From NCBI RefSeq assembly GCF_001411805.1, contig NZ_CP007213.1:1612001-1676000 (forward strand): a DNA stretch of 64,000 nucleotides, in the 5' to 3' direction. The first letter of the stretch is position 1, and each line of letters begins with the position of its first letter. The notes under the pieces are model-generated. The model searched no databases, was not told the DNA's origin, and saw nothing but the letters and a program-made list of their open reading frames with translations. The translations under genes were made by a program, and so were the position numbers. This document shows, piece after piece, positions 1-9,358 of this stretch. The stretch is from Burkholderia plantarii (lineage in GTDB: Bacteria; Pseudomonadota; Gammaproteobacteria; Burkholderiales; Burkholderiaceae).

Positions 1-744
1 TGGCTGGGCGACTGGCAGCACGCGCTGGCGGCCTGGTCGGCGCTGGCCGCCGTGGCGCTGGCGGCGTGGTACGCGATCCGCGGCGACATCGTTTCATTCG
101 ACGCGGCCGACACCAGCGCGGCGCTCCAGGAGGAATCGCTCGCGGCGCGCCCGCGGGCCTGGCTGCTCGGCATCTTCTTCGGGCTCGGCACGGCGTCCTA
201 TACCTGCGTGCTGGCCTGGCTGCCGCCGTTCTACGTCGAGCAGGGCTGGTCCGACACCCATGCCGGGCTGCTGCTCGCCTACCTGACCAGCATGGAAGTG
301 GTATCCGGGCTGGTGATGCCGGCGCTGGCCAGCCGCCATGCCGACCGCCGCCCGGTGCTGCTGCTGGTGCTGGCCTCGGTGATCGCCGGCTTCGTCGGCC
401 TGATCCTCGCGCCCGTCGCCTATCCGGTGGTGTGGGCGGGGCTGCTCGGCATCGGCATCGGCGGGCTGTTCCCGCTCAGCCTGATCGTGGCGATGGACCA
501 CATGGACGCGCCGCGCCGCGCCGGCCAGCTCACCGCGTTCGTGCAGGGCGTGGGATACCTGATCGCGGCGCTGTCGCCGCTGATCGCCGGCTTCATCAAG
601 GACGTCTCGTCGAGCTTCACCGAGGCGTGGCTGCTGCTTGCCGTGGTGTCGGCCGGCATGACGTTCATGGTGCAGCGCTTCCGGCCGGCCGACTATCCGC
701 GCCACTTCGCCGTGCGATCCGCTCCGGCCGCGGCCGAGCGCTAG
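1..744 (+). CDS. MFS transporter, CynX/NimT-like, 3' part
   Basis: The frame is open from base 1, so the N-terminal half lies outside the window. The visible 247 residues hold about six hydrophobic segments broken by short basic loops (for example the SRHADRRP loop after a helix pair), as in the C-terminal half of a 12-helix major facilitator. The sequence resembles the CynX cyanate/nitroimidazole subgroup by general pattern; substrate is not known. Its stop codon overlaps the stop of the convergent LysR gene by four bases, so neither transcript has room for its own terminator. Confidence 0.8.
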   Translation, partial: WLGDWQHALAAWSALAAVALAAWYAIRGDIVSFDAADTSAALQEESLAARPRAWLLGIFFGLGTASYTCVLAWLPPFYVEQGWSDTHAGLLLAYLTSMEVVSGLVMPALASRHADRRPVLLLVLASVIAGFVGLILAPVAYPVVWAGLLGIGIGGLFPLSLIVAMDHMDAPRRAGQLTAFVQGVGYLIAALSPLIAGFIKDVSSSFTEAWLLLAVVSAGMTFMVQRFRPADYPRHFAVRSAPAAAER

Positions 745-1658
745 ACGGCGGCGCAGGCGCGGATCAACTGCTGGCGCAGCCAGGTATTGGCCTGGTGGTT
801 CGCCAGCGCCGCGCTCCAGACCATCTCCAGCGTGAAGTCGGGCATGCCCTCGGGCACCGGACGCGCGCCGATGTTCGGATACTGCCGCCTGACCCGCTCG
901 TGAACCCGCTGCGGCAGCATCAGCAGCAGGTCGGTGCCGGACAGCAGCTCGATGGCGGAAAAGTAGCTGTTGGCGCGCGCCGAAATGGTGCGATGGCGGC
1001 CCTGCGAGCGCAGCCAGTCGTCCACCATGTTGGCGTCGGAAATCCACGGCGTGGGGAACACGTGCCGCCGCGCCAGCATCTCGTCGAGCGGCAGCGGGCG
1101 CGTCGCGTCGGGGCCTTCCTGCACCACCAGCAGCCGGTCGCGAAGCAGCTGCTGGGTGGCGAGGCCCGGGTGGGGGCGCCCCGGGCCGAATACGACCGCC
1201 AGGTCGATCCGGCCTTCGATCACGTCTGTATAGGGCAGCTCCTTTTCCGGCTTCTTGATGTTGATCGAGACGTGATAGCCGGCCTCGAGAATGTTTTTCA
1301 TCAGCGTCGGCATGATCAGGATTTCGAAATAATCGGGCGCGTAGATCGTGAACGCGGCGCCGTTCTCGCTCGGATTGAAGACGGTCTCCTCCTGCACGCA
1401 CTCGGCCATCTGGTTCAGGATGCTCTGGATTCGCGAGGTCAGCGCCTCGGCCTTCGGCGTCGGGCTCATGCCGAAGCGGGAGCTGACGAACAGCTCGTCG
1501 TGAAAGCAGCCGCGCAGGCGCTTCAGGCAATAGCTGATGGTCGACTGGCTGACGCTGAGCCGCTCGGCGACCTCGGTGGCGCTGCGGTGCTTGTAGATCA
1601 ACTGGAAGATCATCAGATCCTGAAAGTCCAGCTTGCGGACGCGATTGTTGAGCAACAT
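741..1658 (-). CDS. LysR-family transcriptional regulator
   Basis: 305 residues. The N-terminal winged helix-turn-helix (about residues 8-66, with ATEVAERLSVSQSTISYCLK as recognition region) is followed by a periplasmic-binding-protein-like effector domain. I chose the ATG at 1658 because the family begins within about ten residues of the first helix; a further-upstream ATG at 1721 would add 21 unconserved residues. It converges on the CynX-like transporter and their stop codons overlap. The HTH and FHDELFV motif resemble the NodD/PnbR branch, which usually senses aromatic compounds, but the ligand cannot be read from sequence. Confidence 0.88.
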   Translation of the reverse strand: MLLNNRVRKLDFQDLMIFQLIYKHRSATEVAERLSVSQSTISYCLKRLRGCFHDELFVSSRFGMSPTPKAEALTSRIQSILNQMAECVQEETVFNPSENGAAFTIYAPDYFEILIMPTLMKNILEAGYHVSINIKKPEKELPYTDVIEGRIDLAVVFGPGRPHPGLATQQLLRDRLLVVQEGPDATRPLPLDEMLARRHVFPTPWISDANMVDDWLRSQGRHRTISARANSYFSAIELLSGTDLLLMLPQRVHERVRRQYPNIGARPVPEGMPDFTLEMVWSAALANHQANTWLRQQLIRACAAV

Positions 1659-2926
1659 GTTGGCCGATCCCTGATGGATATCCGTGTGACGTGGCGAACG
1701 ACGATCGTTTTCAAGCGGCACCGCCCACGCGTGCCGGGAAGCGATTGGAACGAGCGGCGAGCCGGCCCGGCGGGGCCGCCCTGCGGCTGGATTTGCGGCT
1801 GGTTTGCGGCTGGTTTTTAGCGGACCCGCGTCGCGAGCGCCGATCGCGCCGGCACGGAAATCGCCGGGGCCGATGCGATCGGCACGCCGGTCGTCGGCCG
1901 TGAAGCGCGGGCCGCGACCGGCTTGCGGCCTGCCTCAGCCGGGCCGTGGCGCGCGCGGGGCGCGGGCCGTCGCGCGGGCGTTGCGAGGCGTGCCGCGCGG
2001 ATCGGGAGCGAGGGGGCTGTCGGGACCGGAGGGGGCCGGCGCGAGGCCGCATGCACCGGAACGGAGCGGCTCGCGGCGCGTGGCCGCCGGCGCGTTTGCG
2101 CGATTGCGAAGCGCCTTGCCGAACCGGGAGGGGGCCGAGGCGAACGCCGTCGGGCCATTGAACGCACGCATGCATGGCTGCATCACTTCGGTCGCCTCCG
2201 TATTCATTTCGAGCGCCGTGCTGGCATTCATGGCGCAATCCTTACCCGGTTGCCTCCCGCCCGATCGGTCGAGATATCCGACGGTCCGCGGGGCGGCCTT
2301 CGTGAGGCTGCCCCGGCGCATTGACGACGGATGGCACTGTGTCGGAAGCGTGACCGTAATCCAAGGATCACAAGCAGAATACAGAAGTCGGCGTGTGAGC
2401 GTGCTATCGAAATGATCGCGGCGGAGCCGGCCTGTCCGGCCCCCGACGCGGGCCGCGCGGCGCATCGCGCGTGGGCGCGCGGCGCACGACGATTCGGTTT
2501 CTGAACCGCCTTGCCGGGCCGGTCCGGGCAGTGAGAAAAAGTGTGGGTTTGCTGAGAAATGTCGAGAAAGGCAGGTCGGCAAAGACGCGCCGGCCGCCGC
2601 GCGCGCCCAAGCCGCGAACCGGTGGTTGTCGAATCCGGCACGCGGCGCCGGCGTTTCGCGACACGCACGGATCGGCACCACGACGCGGCGGATCCGTGAT
2701 CCACGAAACCCCGCGGGGAACGCATCGGCAGCGCGTCGCGCGAGGGTATCCGCGCGCGCCGATAAGCATTCGTGCAACGCGTTCATTACCTTTGCCGGAT
2801 TCGTTATTGGAGGCGCCGTTGCCGGTTCGATAGATTCGACGGATCGTCCGGCGGACGGCGGGCGGCGGCCGTCCGCGATCCGCCGGTTCCGCCTCGCGCG
2901 GCACTTTCCGACCGGAGACATCGAGC
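1659..2926. other. 1.27-kb gap, mostly without recognisable genes
   Basis: This stretch separates the LysR gene from the flavin monooxygenase. It is very GC-rich, so long open frames occur on both strands by chance. Most are Arg/Pro/Ala-rich with no domain-like pattern and I reject them. The one candidate I keep is the small minus-strand frame at 1935-2231. The 3' end must hold the promoter of the monooxygenase, but I see no convincing -35/-10 pair. Confidence 0.5.
1935..2231 (-). CDS. possible small protein, unknown
   Basis: 98 codons starting with ATG at 2231, preceded by an AAGGA sequence at normal spacing. The first 30 residues (starting MNASTALEMNTEATEV) have a mixed, protein-like composition, whereas the rest is rich in Ala, Pro and Arg. 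No signal peptide or domain is recognisable. The ribosome-binding site and the G/C-rich third positions support coding, but in DNA this GC-rich that is weak evidence. It could equally be a chance frame. Confidence 0.3.
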   Translation of the reverse strand: MNASTALEMNTEATEVMQPCMRAFNGPTAFASAPSRFGKALRNRANAPAATRREPLRSGACGLAPAPSGPDSPLAPDPRGTPRNARATARAPRAPRPG

Positions 2927-4375
2927 ATGAGCCAGCCCATCCGCTTCAACGCGTTCGAGATGAATTGCGTCGGACATCAGTCGCCTGGGCTCTGGTCGCA
3001 TCCGCGCGACCGCTCGTGGCAATACAAGGATCTCGAATACTGGACCGATCTCGCGAAGACGCTCGAGAAGGGGATCTTCGACGGCATCTTCATCGCCGAC
3101 GTGATCGGCTATTACGACGTCTACCACGGCAGCAACCACCATGCCCTGCATCAGGGCGTGCAGATTCCCGTCAATGATCCGCTGCAACTCGCCGCGCCGA
3201 TCGCGCTCGTCACCGAGCATCTCGGCATCGGCATCACCGCGTCGACCTCGTTCGAGCATCCGTATACGTTCGCGCGCCGGCTTTCCACCGCCGATCACCA
3301 CACGAAGGGCCGGGTGGGCTGGAACATCGTCACGTCGTATCTGGAGAGCGGTGCGCGCAACGTCGGCCAGACCGGGCTCGCCGATCACACGAACCGCTAC
3401 GAGATCGCGGCCGAGTACCTGGAGGTGCTGTACAAGCTGTTCGAGGGGAGCTGGGAGGACGGCGCCGTGCTGCGCGACCGCGAGCGCCGGATCTTCGCCG
3501 ATCCGGCGAAGATCCACGAGATCCGCCATCGCGGCAGGCATTTCGACGTGCCGGGCTATCACCTGTGCGAGCCGTCTCCGCAGCGCACGCCGGTGCTGTA
3601 TCAGGCCGGCGCCTCCGGGGCGGGCAAGGCGTTCGCCGCGCAGCACGCGGAGTGCGTGTTCGTCGCCGCGCCCACGCGTGCCACGCTGCGCGACTACGTG
3701 GCCGACATCCGGCGGCGAGCGGCCGAGGCCGGGCGCGATGCCGACGCATTGCTGATCTACACGCTGGTGACGATCGTGGTCGACGAAACCGACCAGAAGG
3801 CGCAGGCCAAGTTCGACGACTACCAGCGCCATGTGTCCTACGACGGCTCGCTGGTGCTGATGTCGGGCTGGACCGGCATCGACTTCGGCCAGTACGCGCC
3901 GACCGATCTGGTTCGACACGTCGAGACCAACGCGATCGTGTCGGCCGTCGAGCACCTGGCGGGTGGCGACAAGCGCTGGACCATCGACGAACTGGCGCGC
4001 TTCGGCGGCGTGGGCGGACTGGGGCCGGTGTTCGTCGGCTCGCCCGCGACGGTCGCGGACATCCTGGAGGAATGGCGCGAACACACCGGCGTGGACGGCT
4101 TCAACCTCGCCTACGCGCTCGCGCACGAGACGTTCGAGGATGTCGTCGAGTACCTGGTGCCCGAATTGCAGCGGCGCGGTGTGTATCCGACCGCCTATCG
4201 GCCCGGCACGCTGCGCGAGAAGCTGTTCGGCCAGGGGCCGCGGCTCGGCGAAGGGCATCCCGGCGCCGCGTACCGCGACCTGTCGCGCTTCGCGCAGGAT
4301 GCCTCGGCGGCGGCGGAGGACGTCACGGCCGCCCGAGGCGTGTCAGGTGGGCGTGTCAGGCAAGTGTCGGCGTGA
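2927..4375 (+). CDS. LLM-class flavin monooxygenase, NtaA/SnaA/DszA type
   Basis: 482 residues, the usual length of the NtaA/SnaA/DszA group of FMNH2-dependent monooxygenases (nitrilotriacetate, pristinamycin IIB and dibenzothiophene-sulfone enzymes). Early motifs typical of the group are visible: a GLWSHPRD segment near residue 24, GIFDGIFIAD near 50, a TASTSFEHPYTFAR strand near 105 and GRVGWNIVTSY near 127. The fold is a luciferase-like TIM barrel that takes reduced FMN from a separate reductase; none lies next door. Start ATG 2927 has GGAG upstream. Substrate is unknown; roles in sulfur or nitrogen scavenging from organic compounds are typical. Confidence 0.88.
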   Translation: MSQPIRFNAFEMNCVGHQSPGLWSHPRDRSWQYKDLEYWTDLAKTLEKGIFDGIFIADVIGYYDVYHGSNHHALHQGVQIPVNDPLQLAAPIALVTEHLGIGITASTSFEHPYTFARRLSTADHHTKGRVGWNIVTSYLESGARNVGQTGLADHTNRYEIAAEYLEVLYKLFEGSWEDGAVLRDRERRIFADPAKIHEIRHRGRHFDVPGYHLCEPSPQRTPVLYQAGASGAGKAFAAQHAECVFVAAPTRATLRDYVADIRRRAAEAGRDADALLIYTLVTIVVDETDQKAQAKFDDYQRHVSYDGSLVLMSGWTGIDFGQYAPTDLVRHVETNAIVSAVEHLAGGDKRWTIDELARFGGVGGLGPVFVGSPATVADILEEWREHTGVDGFNLAYALAHETFEDVVEYLVPELQRRGVYPTAYRPGTLREKLFGQGPRLGEGHPGAAYRDLSRFAQDASAAAEDVTAARGVSGGRVRQVSA

Positions 4376-4396
4376 GGCGAAGCCGGAACGAAACAA

Positions 4397-4427
4397 CCCG
4401 GCCCACGGTGACGGACCGTGGGCCGGG
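4397..4427. terminator. 13-bp-stem hairpin between convergent genes
   Basis: A perfect 13-bp inverted repeat (CCCGGCCCACGGT, five-base loop, ACCGTGGGCCGGG) lies between the convergent monooxygenase and the small gene at 4444-4632. On the minus strand the stem is followed by a T-rich TTGTTTC stretch, so it fits a rho-independent terminator for the small gene and may serve both directions. Confidence 0.75.
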
Positions 4428-4443
4428 CGGAGGCCGGCCGTGC

Positions 4444-4632
4444 TCAGATACGGCGATCGCGGCGCGCGGGGACGCGCACCGGGCCGCGAGCGTAGCTCGT
4501 GGCGGCCTTCAGCTGCAGTTGCGACTGGAGCTCGAACAGGGCCCAGACGTCGCGCATCATGGCGCCGATTTTCGACAGGAACGAGGTGGAGGATTGACGC
4601 GAGGCGGCTTGGTTTTGGCGGAAGTTCGACAT
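4444..4632 (-). CDS. small hypothetical protein
   Basis: 62 residues, starting MSNFRQNQAASR and ending in an Arg-rich tail (RVPARRDRRI). The middle is amphipathic (IGAMMRDVWALFELQSQLQL), possibly a helix. No secretion signal. Support for a real gene is contextual: a consensus-like promoter upstream and a strong terminator hairpin downstream. No strong Shine-Dalgarno sequence is visible. Function unknown. Confidence 0.55.
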   Translation of the reverse strand: MSNFRQNQAASRQSSTSFLSKIGAMMRDVWALFELQSQLQLKAATSYARGPVRVPARRDRRI

Positions 4633-4680
4633 GATCGTGTGCAGGAAATGGACTAGGGTTGTTGCTTAGGTGTTAACCCT

Positions 4681-4709
4681 AATCTAGACCTCGGCTTGCC
4701 CAATGTCAA
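4681..4709 (-). promoter_or_regulatory. sigma-70-like promoter of the small gene at 4444-4632
   Basis: Read on the minus strand there is a perfect -35 TTGACA (4704-4709), a 17-bp spacer and TAGATT (4681-4686) as -10. This would start transcription about 40 bases before the ATG at 4632. The surrounding DNA is less GC-rich than its neighbours, as expected for a promoter region. Confidence 0.6.
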
Positions 4710-4881
4710 AAGATTTCGATGGAAGCCGCGAGGCGACGATCTGACCGTTGCGGAAACGCCGCGCCCGGCGCCGGCGGCGTGCCGTTTTCCGTGGCGACCC
4801 GCCTGGGAAGCGGTGCATCCGGCCCCGTTTCGCAACATTCCGCCCCGGACCGACGGCGTCCGCTGCGTCGCCTCGACCCGT

Positions 4882-6375
4882 TCAGCCCGCTCGGCGATAG
4901 CCGTAAGCCGCCCGCAAGCGGTCGTAATCGTAGAAATGGCTGCTCGGCGCGATCCGCGCGCCATCGCAGATGGCCGGGAAATCAGTCTCGCGTTCGTTGT
5001 AGAGCATCCGCACGATCCGGTGCGTGCCGTTGCGGAACACGTCCCATTGCAGGTTGGCGGCCATCGGCGAGACGCGGCTGCCGCGCCACGGATTCGTGTC
5101 GTAGGCGTAGGTCCGCGCGGCGGGCTCCGGCACGAACACGCCGTCCAGCTTCAGCCGCGACGCGAACGCCATGATTTCCTCGCCGTGCGTGAAGCGCAGC
5201 GCCACGGCGGGGCCGGACGCGCTCGCCTCGATTTGCGCGAAGAAATCGTCGAGCAGGATCGTCGCCACGCGATAGGTGACCGGGTTCGCCTCGCGCAGGC
5301 CGGGGCCGTTGCGATAAAAGTCGGCCGCGTCGCGCAGGTAGGCGAGATGGCGGGCTTGTGGCGCGGCGAGGTAGGTTTCCATCGCCACGCCGTTGGTTTC
5401 GGCCGTCAGCGCGGGCGCGACCAGCAGCAGGTTGTAGAGCAGATGGACGGCGTCGGCGGCCGAGCGGAGGGTCGCCCGGCCGTCGCCCTGCACGGTGTTG
5501 CTGAAGCCGGTGTCGGGCGCCGTGAACGTGTGGGTGCCGAGGTTCGCGAACCGATAGCCGTCGCCGCCGAGCTTCGCGGCGAAGCCGGGCGTGACGAGCG
5601 TGGCGAGCACCGCCCGCGCGACTTCGCTGGCCTCCGGCGAGGCGTGCAGCGCGGCCAGCTTCGCGCCGATCGCCGGATCGGCCGCGTGGGCCTGATACGC
5701 GAGGCTGTCCCGCCAGGTCGCGTAGCGCGGGTCGAGCGGGTCCGTCACGAGGTCGGCGTCGGCCTTCAGCGCGTGGAAGTAGAGCAGGAAGCGGTCGGCG
5801 GTGGCGGGCGCGATCGACGCGGCGAGCGCGGGCCGCGCCGCGACCAGCGCGTCGGCGAAATGACGCGCGCTGTCGACGGCACGCCCCTTGCCGGAATGGA
5901 CCACCCGCACCGCGTGCGTGCCGTCGAACAGCGGCGACATGCGCCGCAGCAGCCGCCCGGCCAGCCCCCGATGTTCGCGGATGCCGGCCTGGGTCAGGTT
6001 GCCGTAGCCGGGCTTCGCGACACCGGCCATGTCGTGGCCGAGTAGCGCGTTGGCCCGCATCAGCGCCAGCGTATCGGCCTGCAGTTGCCGGCCGAGGTCG
6101 GTCAGCGCGCCGTCCGCCTCGGCCTTCGACAGCATCGCGTGGAGCGCGCCGTCGTACTTGAGGCTCGCGAGCCCGCGCGAGCCGTGTCGCGCGACCAGCT
6201 GCGTACTGATCGGCAGGTAGCCGGACGGGATTGCTTCGTAGCTCGAAGCATCCTGTTGCGGCCGGTAAGGCGTTTTCGTCTGATAGAAGCCGTCGTCGGC
6301 GCTGTCGGCCGGGCGTTCGTTCGCGGCGGTGAGGATATCGCGGGAGGGCGGGGTGGGGGACGTGCGGGCAATCAT
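4882..6375 (-). CDS. histidine acid phosphatase family protein (MINPP/phytase-like)
   Basis: 497 residues. The N-terminal active-site signature appears as LVARHGSRG near residue 64 (family pattern RHGxR), with the phosphate-accepting His in it. A second signature near residue 370 reads THGEE, in place of the HAE of multiple inositol polyphosphate phosphatases or the HD of phytases. These enzymes hydrolyse phosphomonoesters, often inositol phosphates, usually outside the cytoplasm. I see no convincing signal peptide from the ATG at 6375. A TTG start at 6465 would add 30 Arg/Ala-rich residues and does not create one either. The start is therefore uncertain. Confidence 0.75.
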   Translation of the reverse strand: MIARTSPTPPSRDILTAANERPADSADDGFYQTKTPYRPQQDASSYEAIPSGYLPISTQLVARHGSRGLASLKYDGALHAMLSKAEADGALTDLGRQLQADTLALMRANALLGHDMAGVAKPGYGNLTQAGIREHRGLAGRLLRRMSPLFDGTHAVRVVHSGKGRAVDSARHFADALVAARPALAASIAPATADRFLLYFHALKADADLVTDPLDPRYATWRDSLAYQAHAADPAIGAKLAALHASPEASEVARAVLATLVTPGFAAKLGGDGYRFANLGTHTFTAPDTGFSNTVQGDGRATLRSAADAVHLLYNLLLVAPALTAETNGVAMETYLAAPQARHLAYLRDAADFYRNGPGLREANPVTYRVATILLDDFFAQIEASASGPAVALRFTHGEEIMAFASRLKLDGVFVPEPAARTYAYDTNPWRGSRVSPMAANLQWDVFRNGTHRIVRMLYNERETDFPAICDGARIAPSSHFYDYDRLRAAYGYRRAG

Positions 6376-6564
6376 GTCGGCGGCTGGCTGGCGGCCGCGA
6401 ACCAGTCGTGCGCGAGCCGGCGGTGGAAGGAATCGGGCCGCGCGCGAAGCGCGAGCCTTCGCCAAGTCTAGCAGTCCGACGCCGGCCGGCGACGCGATGG
6501 CCGACGTGGGGCTTGCACAATCTCAAAATGCGCGCGCGTCCCCGCAGGCGCGGCACGCCGGACT

Positions 6565-6762
6565 TCAGCTGCCGAAATAGATGTTGCAGAAGCTGGCCGG
6601 GCCGACGCAGGCGTCGGGGTGGCGCGCCGGTGCCTGGCGCGACGATTGCGAGGCGTGGGCCTTCGGCGCCGGCTGGTCGGCGCCGCCGGTCGCGGCCTGT
6701 GCCTGGGCGAGGCAGGCGGTGGAAACGAGCAGGGCGGCGAGAGCGAGGTGCAGCGATTTCAT
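6565..6762 (-). CDS. small secreted protein, unknown
   Basis: 65 residues with a clear signal peptide (MKSLHLALAALLVSTACLA, cleavage probably after AQA near residue 23). The mature part is about 40 residues, Ala/Pro/Ser/His-rich, ending in PASFCNIYFGS and containing two Cys that could form a disulfide. AGGAG-like sequence precedes the ATG. It lies upstream of and co-directional with the phosphatase, about 190 bases away. No family recognised. Confidence 0.6.
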   Translation of the reverse strand: MKSLHLALAALLVSTACLAQAQAATGGADQPAPKAHASQSSRQAPARHPDACVGPASFCNIYFGS

Positions 6763-6898
6763 GTCGGGTTCTCCTGAGTGAGTGCCGTTGTTGTTGCAGC
6801 GGTGTCGTCACTATAGGAGCGCCCCTTCGATCGATTAAGCCGTCGCGATGGATAGCATCTTTCCATTCCGCGAAGGGATCGAAGCCGCGCCGGCCCGG

Positions 6899-9133
6899 TC
6901 AGCCGCCACGGCGGCGGCGTTGCGCGCGCACGAACGGCGCGTCGCGATCGAGCAGCGCGCTGCGCACGAAATGCAGGCCGGCCAGCACGCGGCGCATCTG
7001 CCGGCGCGGCTCGGGTGCCGCTTCCCAGGCGGGTCGCGCGCGCTGAATCGCGCGGATCGCCAGCTCGACGGAACGTTGCGTGCGCAACAGCCTGGCCGGA
7101 TCGACGGGATCGGGCGCCTCGAACAGCTCGGGCAGCAGGCGCAGCACGCGGCGCAGCGGCACCAGCCAGCGCGCCTCGCCCGCCGCGCGCGAGCGCGTGA
7201 ACGGCTGCAGGTCGGCGCGCAGGTCGATCACCGCGTGGCCGATCTCGAGCGTGACGAGCAGCCAGCGCAGCGCGATGCGATGGCGCGCCGAGCGCTTCAG
7301 CAGCAGCTGGCGCAGATGCGAGGTCAGTTCGTGCGCGCTGGACTGGAAGCGCGCGTGCAGCCCGTCGAGCGGCGCCTCGCAGGCCACGCGGATGCGCCCG
7401 CGCAGGTCGCGCTGGATGCGCTCGCTGAGCCACGGCATCTCGGTCGGGAAGATCACCGCAAATACCAGCGCGGCCGCGAGCATCGCCGCCACCACGGCGA
7501 GGCCGTTGTTGAGCAGCAGGTCCGGCGCGTAGACGATCCGGTTGTCGGGGCCGGCCAGCAGGCAGAAGAACACGATGAAGCCGACCCCGTAGCCCGACAG
7601 CCTCGGCCGCGTGGTCATGAACACGCCGGCCGCGAGCAGCGGCGCGAGCGCCGCGCAGAGCAGCGTGAAGCCGTCGATGGCGGGGTACACGAAGCAGAGG
7701 TACAGATAGCCGGCCAGCGTCGCGAGCGCGGCGCCGGCCCCCATCTGCGCGACGAAGCGCGGCGCGCGCGGCGAGGTGGAACTGAGCGCGCAGGCGATCG
7801 CGGCGGCGATCGTGGCGAGGCCGCCGCTCGGCCAGGCGGTGGCGAGCCAGAACGCGCCGACCGCGCCGATCACGACAAGGCTGCGCACGAACGTGAAGGC
7901 CACGAACACGCCGTTGGTGCGCACCTCGTAGCGCGGCGCCATCTTGTCGAGCGCGCCGGTGTCGTGGGCCAGCGACGCATGGGTGCGCGCATAGCCGGCG
8001 AACTCGGCGACGAAGCGCGTGAGCAGTTCGATCGCGGTGTCGAAGTCGAGCAGGTCGCCGGGCGCCTCGGCCTCGATGGGCCGGCGCGCGGCGAGCGCCG
8101 CGGCCGGCAGCGCCGCGAGCAGTGCTTGCAGACCGGCCAGCGCGTCGGCCGGGCCGCCCGCGTGGCGCCGGGTGCTCGGCGTGGCGGCGTCCTGGTCGGT
8201 CCCGTCATGCAGCCGGCCGAGCGTGGCCGCCAGCGAGCCGAACAGCGGCGCGAGCGCCGCCAGCACGGCCGCCGCGCGCCGATGCACGAGCCGCTTGTGC
8301 AGCTGGCGCAGCGCGTGCAGCCGCGTGCTGGCGCTGACGAATTCGTCGTTGAGCCGCGCCAGTCGCCGGCTGCGCGCGCGAATGCGCGGGTCCTCGAACG
8401 ACGCGTAGGCGCGTATCGCGTCGAAGCCGACGATGTCGTCGATGAAGTCGGCGAAGCGCCGCTCGAACTCGCCGCGCGCGAGCCGGCCGTCGAGCGCGGC
8501 CACCGCGAACGCGCAGAACCGCAGGTGCCGCGCCTGCAACGAACGCATCAGCGTGCGGCTCGAGCTGAGCGGCAGCACCAGCGCGCTGACGGCGGCCGAG
8601 CAGACGATGCCGACGCCGACCTCGGCCGCGCGCGTGAGCGCCGAGATGAAGAGCGCGTTCGGCGTCTCGACCGCGGGGATGCCGATCAGCGCGGCCGTAT
8701 AGCCGGCCAGCACGTAGCCGTACCAGCGGAAATGCCGGTTGCGCACCGCCGCGGCGATGCACGCGCCGATCCACAGCGTGATGCCGGCCATGTACAACGC
8801 CGGCTGCTGCGCGAACAGCCCGCCGAGCGCGAGCGCGGCCACCAGCCCGACCGCCGTGCCGATCACGCGGTAGAAGCTCTTGGCGAACACCATCCCGCTC
8901 ATCGGCTGCATCAGCACGAACACGGTGGTCATGGCGATGCGCGGCTGCGAGAGCTCGAGGCGCATCGCGATGCCCATCGCGAGCAGCGCGGCGCCCACCG
9001 TCTTGGCCAGATGCACCCACACCAGCGCGTCGGATCCGGCCCAGTCGCGCAGCGCGCGGCCGGCCGGCGCGAGCCGGCCGGGCCAGCGGCGGATTTCGGC
9101 GGCACGGCTGACGGACGCTGACGGAAGTTTCAT
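6899..9133 (-). CDS. FUSC-family aromatic acid exporter (AaeB/YccS-like)
   Basis: 744 residues with two blocks of about five to six hydrophobic helices (residues about 30-180 and 370-530), each followed by a long cytoplasmic alpha-helical region, the architecture of FUSC inner-membrane proteins such as AaeB and YccS. AaeB-type proteins export hydroxylated aromatic acids, usually with an HlyD-type partner; none is adjacent here. I chose ATG 9133 over the upstream start at 9250 because the extra 39 residues are Arg/Ala-rich and not membrane-like. The gene is divergent from a LysR gene, the usual arrangement for aromatic efflux. Confidence 0.85.
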   Translation of the reverse strand: MKLPSASVSRAAEIRRWPGRLAPAGRALRDWAGSDALVWVHLAKTVGAALLAMGIAMRLELSQPRIAMTTVFVLMQPMSGMVFAKSFYRVIGTAVGLVAALALGGLFAQQPALYMAGITLWIGACIAAAVRNRHFRWYGYVLAGYTAALIGIPAVETPNALFISALTRAAEVGVGIVCSAAVSALVLPLSSSRTLMRSLQARHLRFCAFAVAALDGRLARGEFERRFADFIDDIVGFDAIRAYASFEDPRIRARSRRLARLNDEFVSASTRLHALRQLHKRLVHRRAAAVLAALAPLFGSLAATLGRLHDGTDQDAATPSTRRHAGGPADALAGLQALLAALPAAALAARRPIEAEAPGDLLDFDTAIELLTRFVAEFAGYARTHASLAHDTGALDKMAPRYEVRTNGVFVAFTFVRSLVVIGAVGAFWLATAWPSGGLATIAAAIACALSSTSPRAPRFVAQMGAGAALATLAGYLYLCFVYPAIDGFTLLCAALAPLLAAGVFMTTRPRLSGYGVGFIVFFCLLAGPDNRIVYAPDLLLNNGLAVVAAMLAAALVFAVIFPTEMPWLSERIQRDLRGRIRVACEAPLDGLHARFQSSAHELTSHLRQLLLKRSARHRIALRWLLVTLEIGHAVIDLRADLQPFTRSRAAGEARWLVPLRRVLRLLPELFEAPDPVDPARLLRTQRSVELAIRAIQRARPAWEAAPEPRRQMRRVLAGLHFVRSALLDRDAPFVRAQRRRRGG

Positions 9134-9245
9134 CACGGGACACGCGGAGACGATGGCGGCACGGGGATTCGTTCGGCACGAGCCGGCAGGCGCCGCGCCG
9201 CGATGCACGGCGACCCGATGCGGCGCAGATTGTAGGGGCGCGGCG

Positions 9246-9267
9246 CGCATTCATTAACGCAAATGCG
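9246..9267. promoter_or_regulatory. candidate LysR-binding dyad between FUSC and LysR genes
   Basis: CGCATT, ten bases, AATGCG: a perfect 6-bp inverted repeat in the 225-bp divergent intergenic region that also satisfies the T-N11-A pattern of LysR boxes. It is less GC-rich than its surroundings. Binding by the adjacent regulator is inferred from position. Confidence 0.45.
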
Positions 9268-9358
9268 GGGAAACCAGAGTTGCCGCGCAGGTAACAATCG
9301 TGTCCGCGACGCGGAGGACAATGGCGCCTTCCTTTCGTACCGAAGTCGTTCCCCACTC

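Noticed and set aside
66..1820. Long open frames opposite or offset to real genes in the GC-rich left half, such as a 584-codon frame here
   Set aside because: Arg/Ala/Gly-rich with no domain pattern, and the overlapping transporter and LysR genes have clear family motifs.
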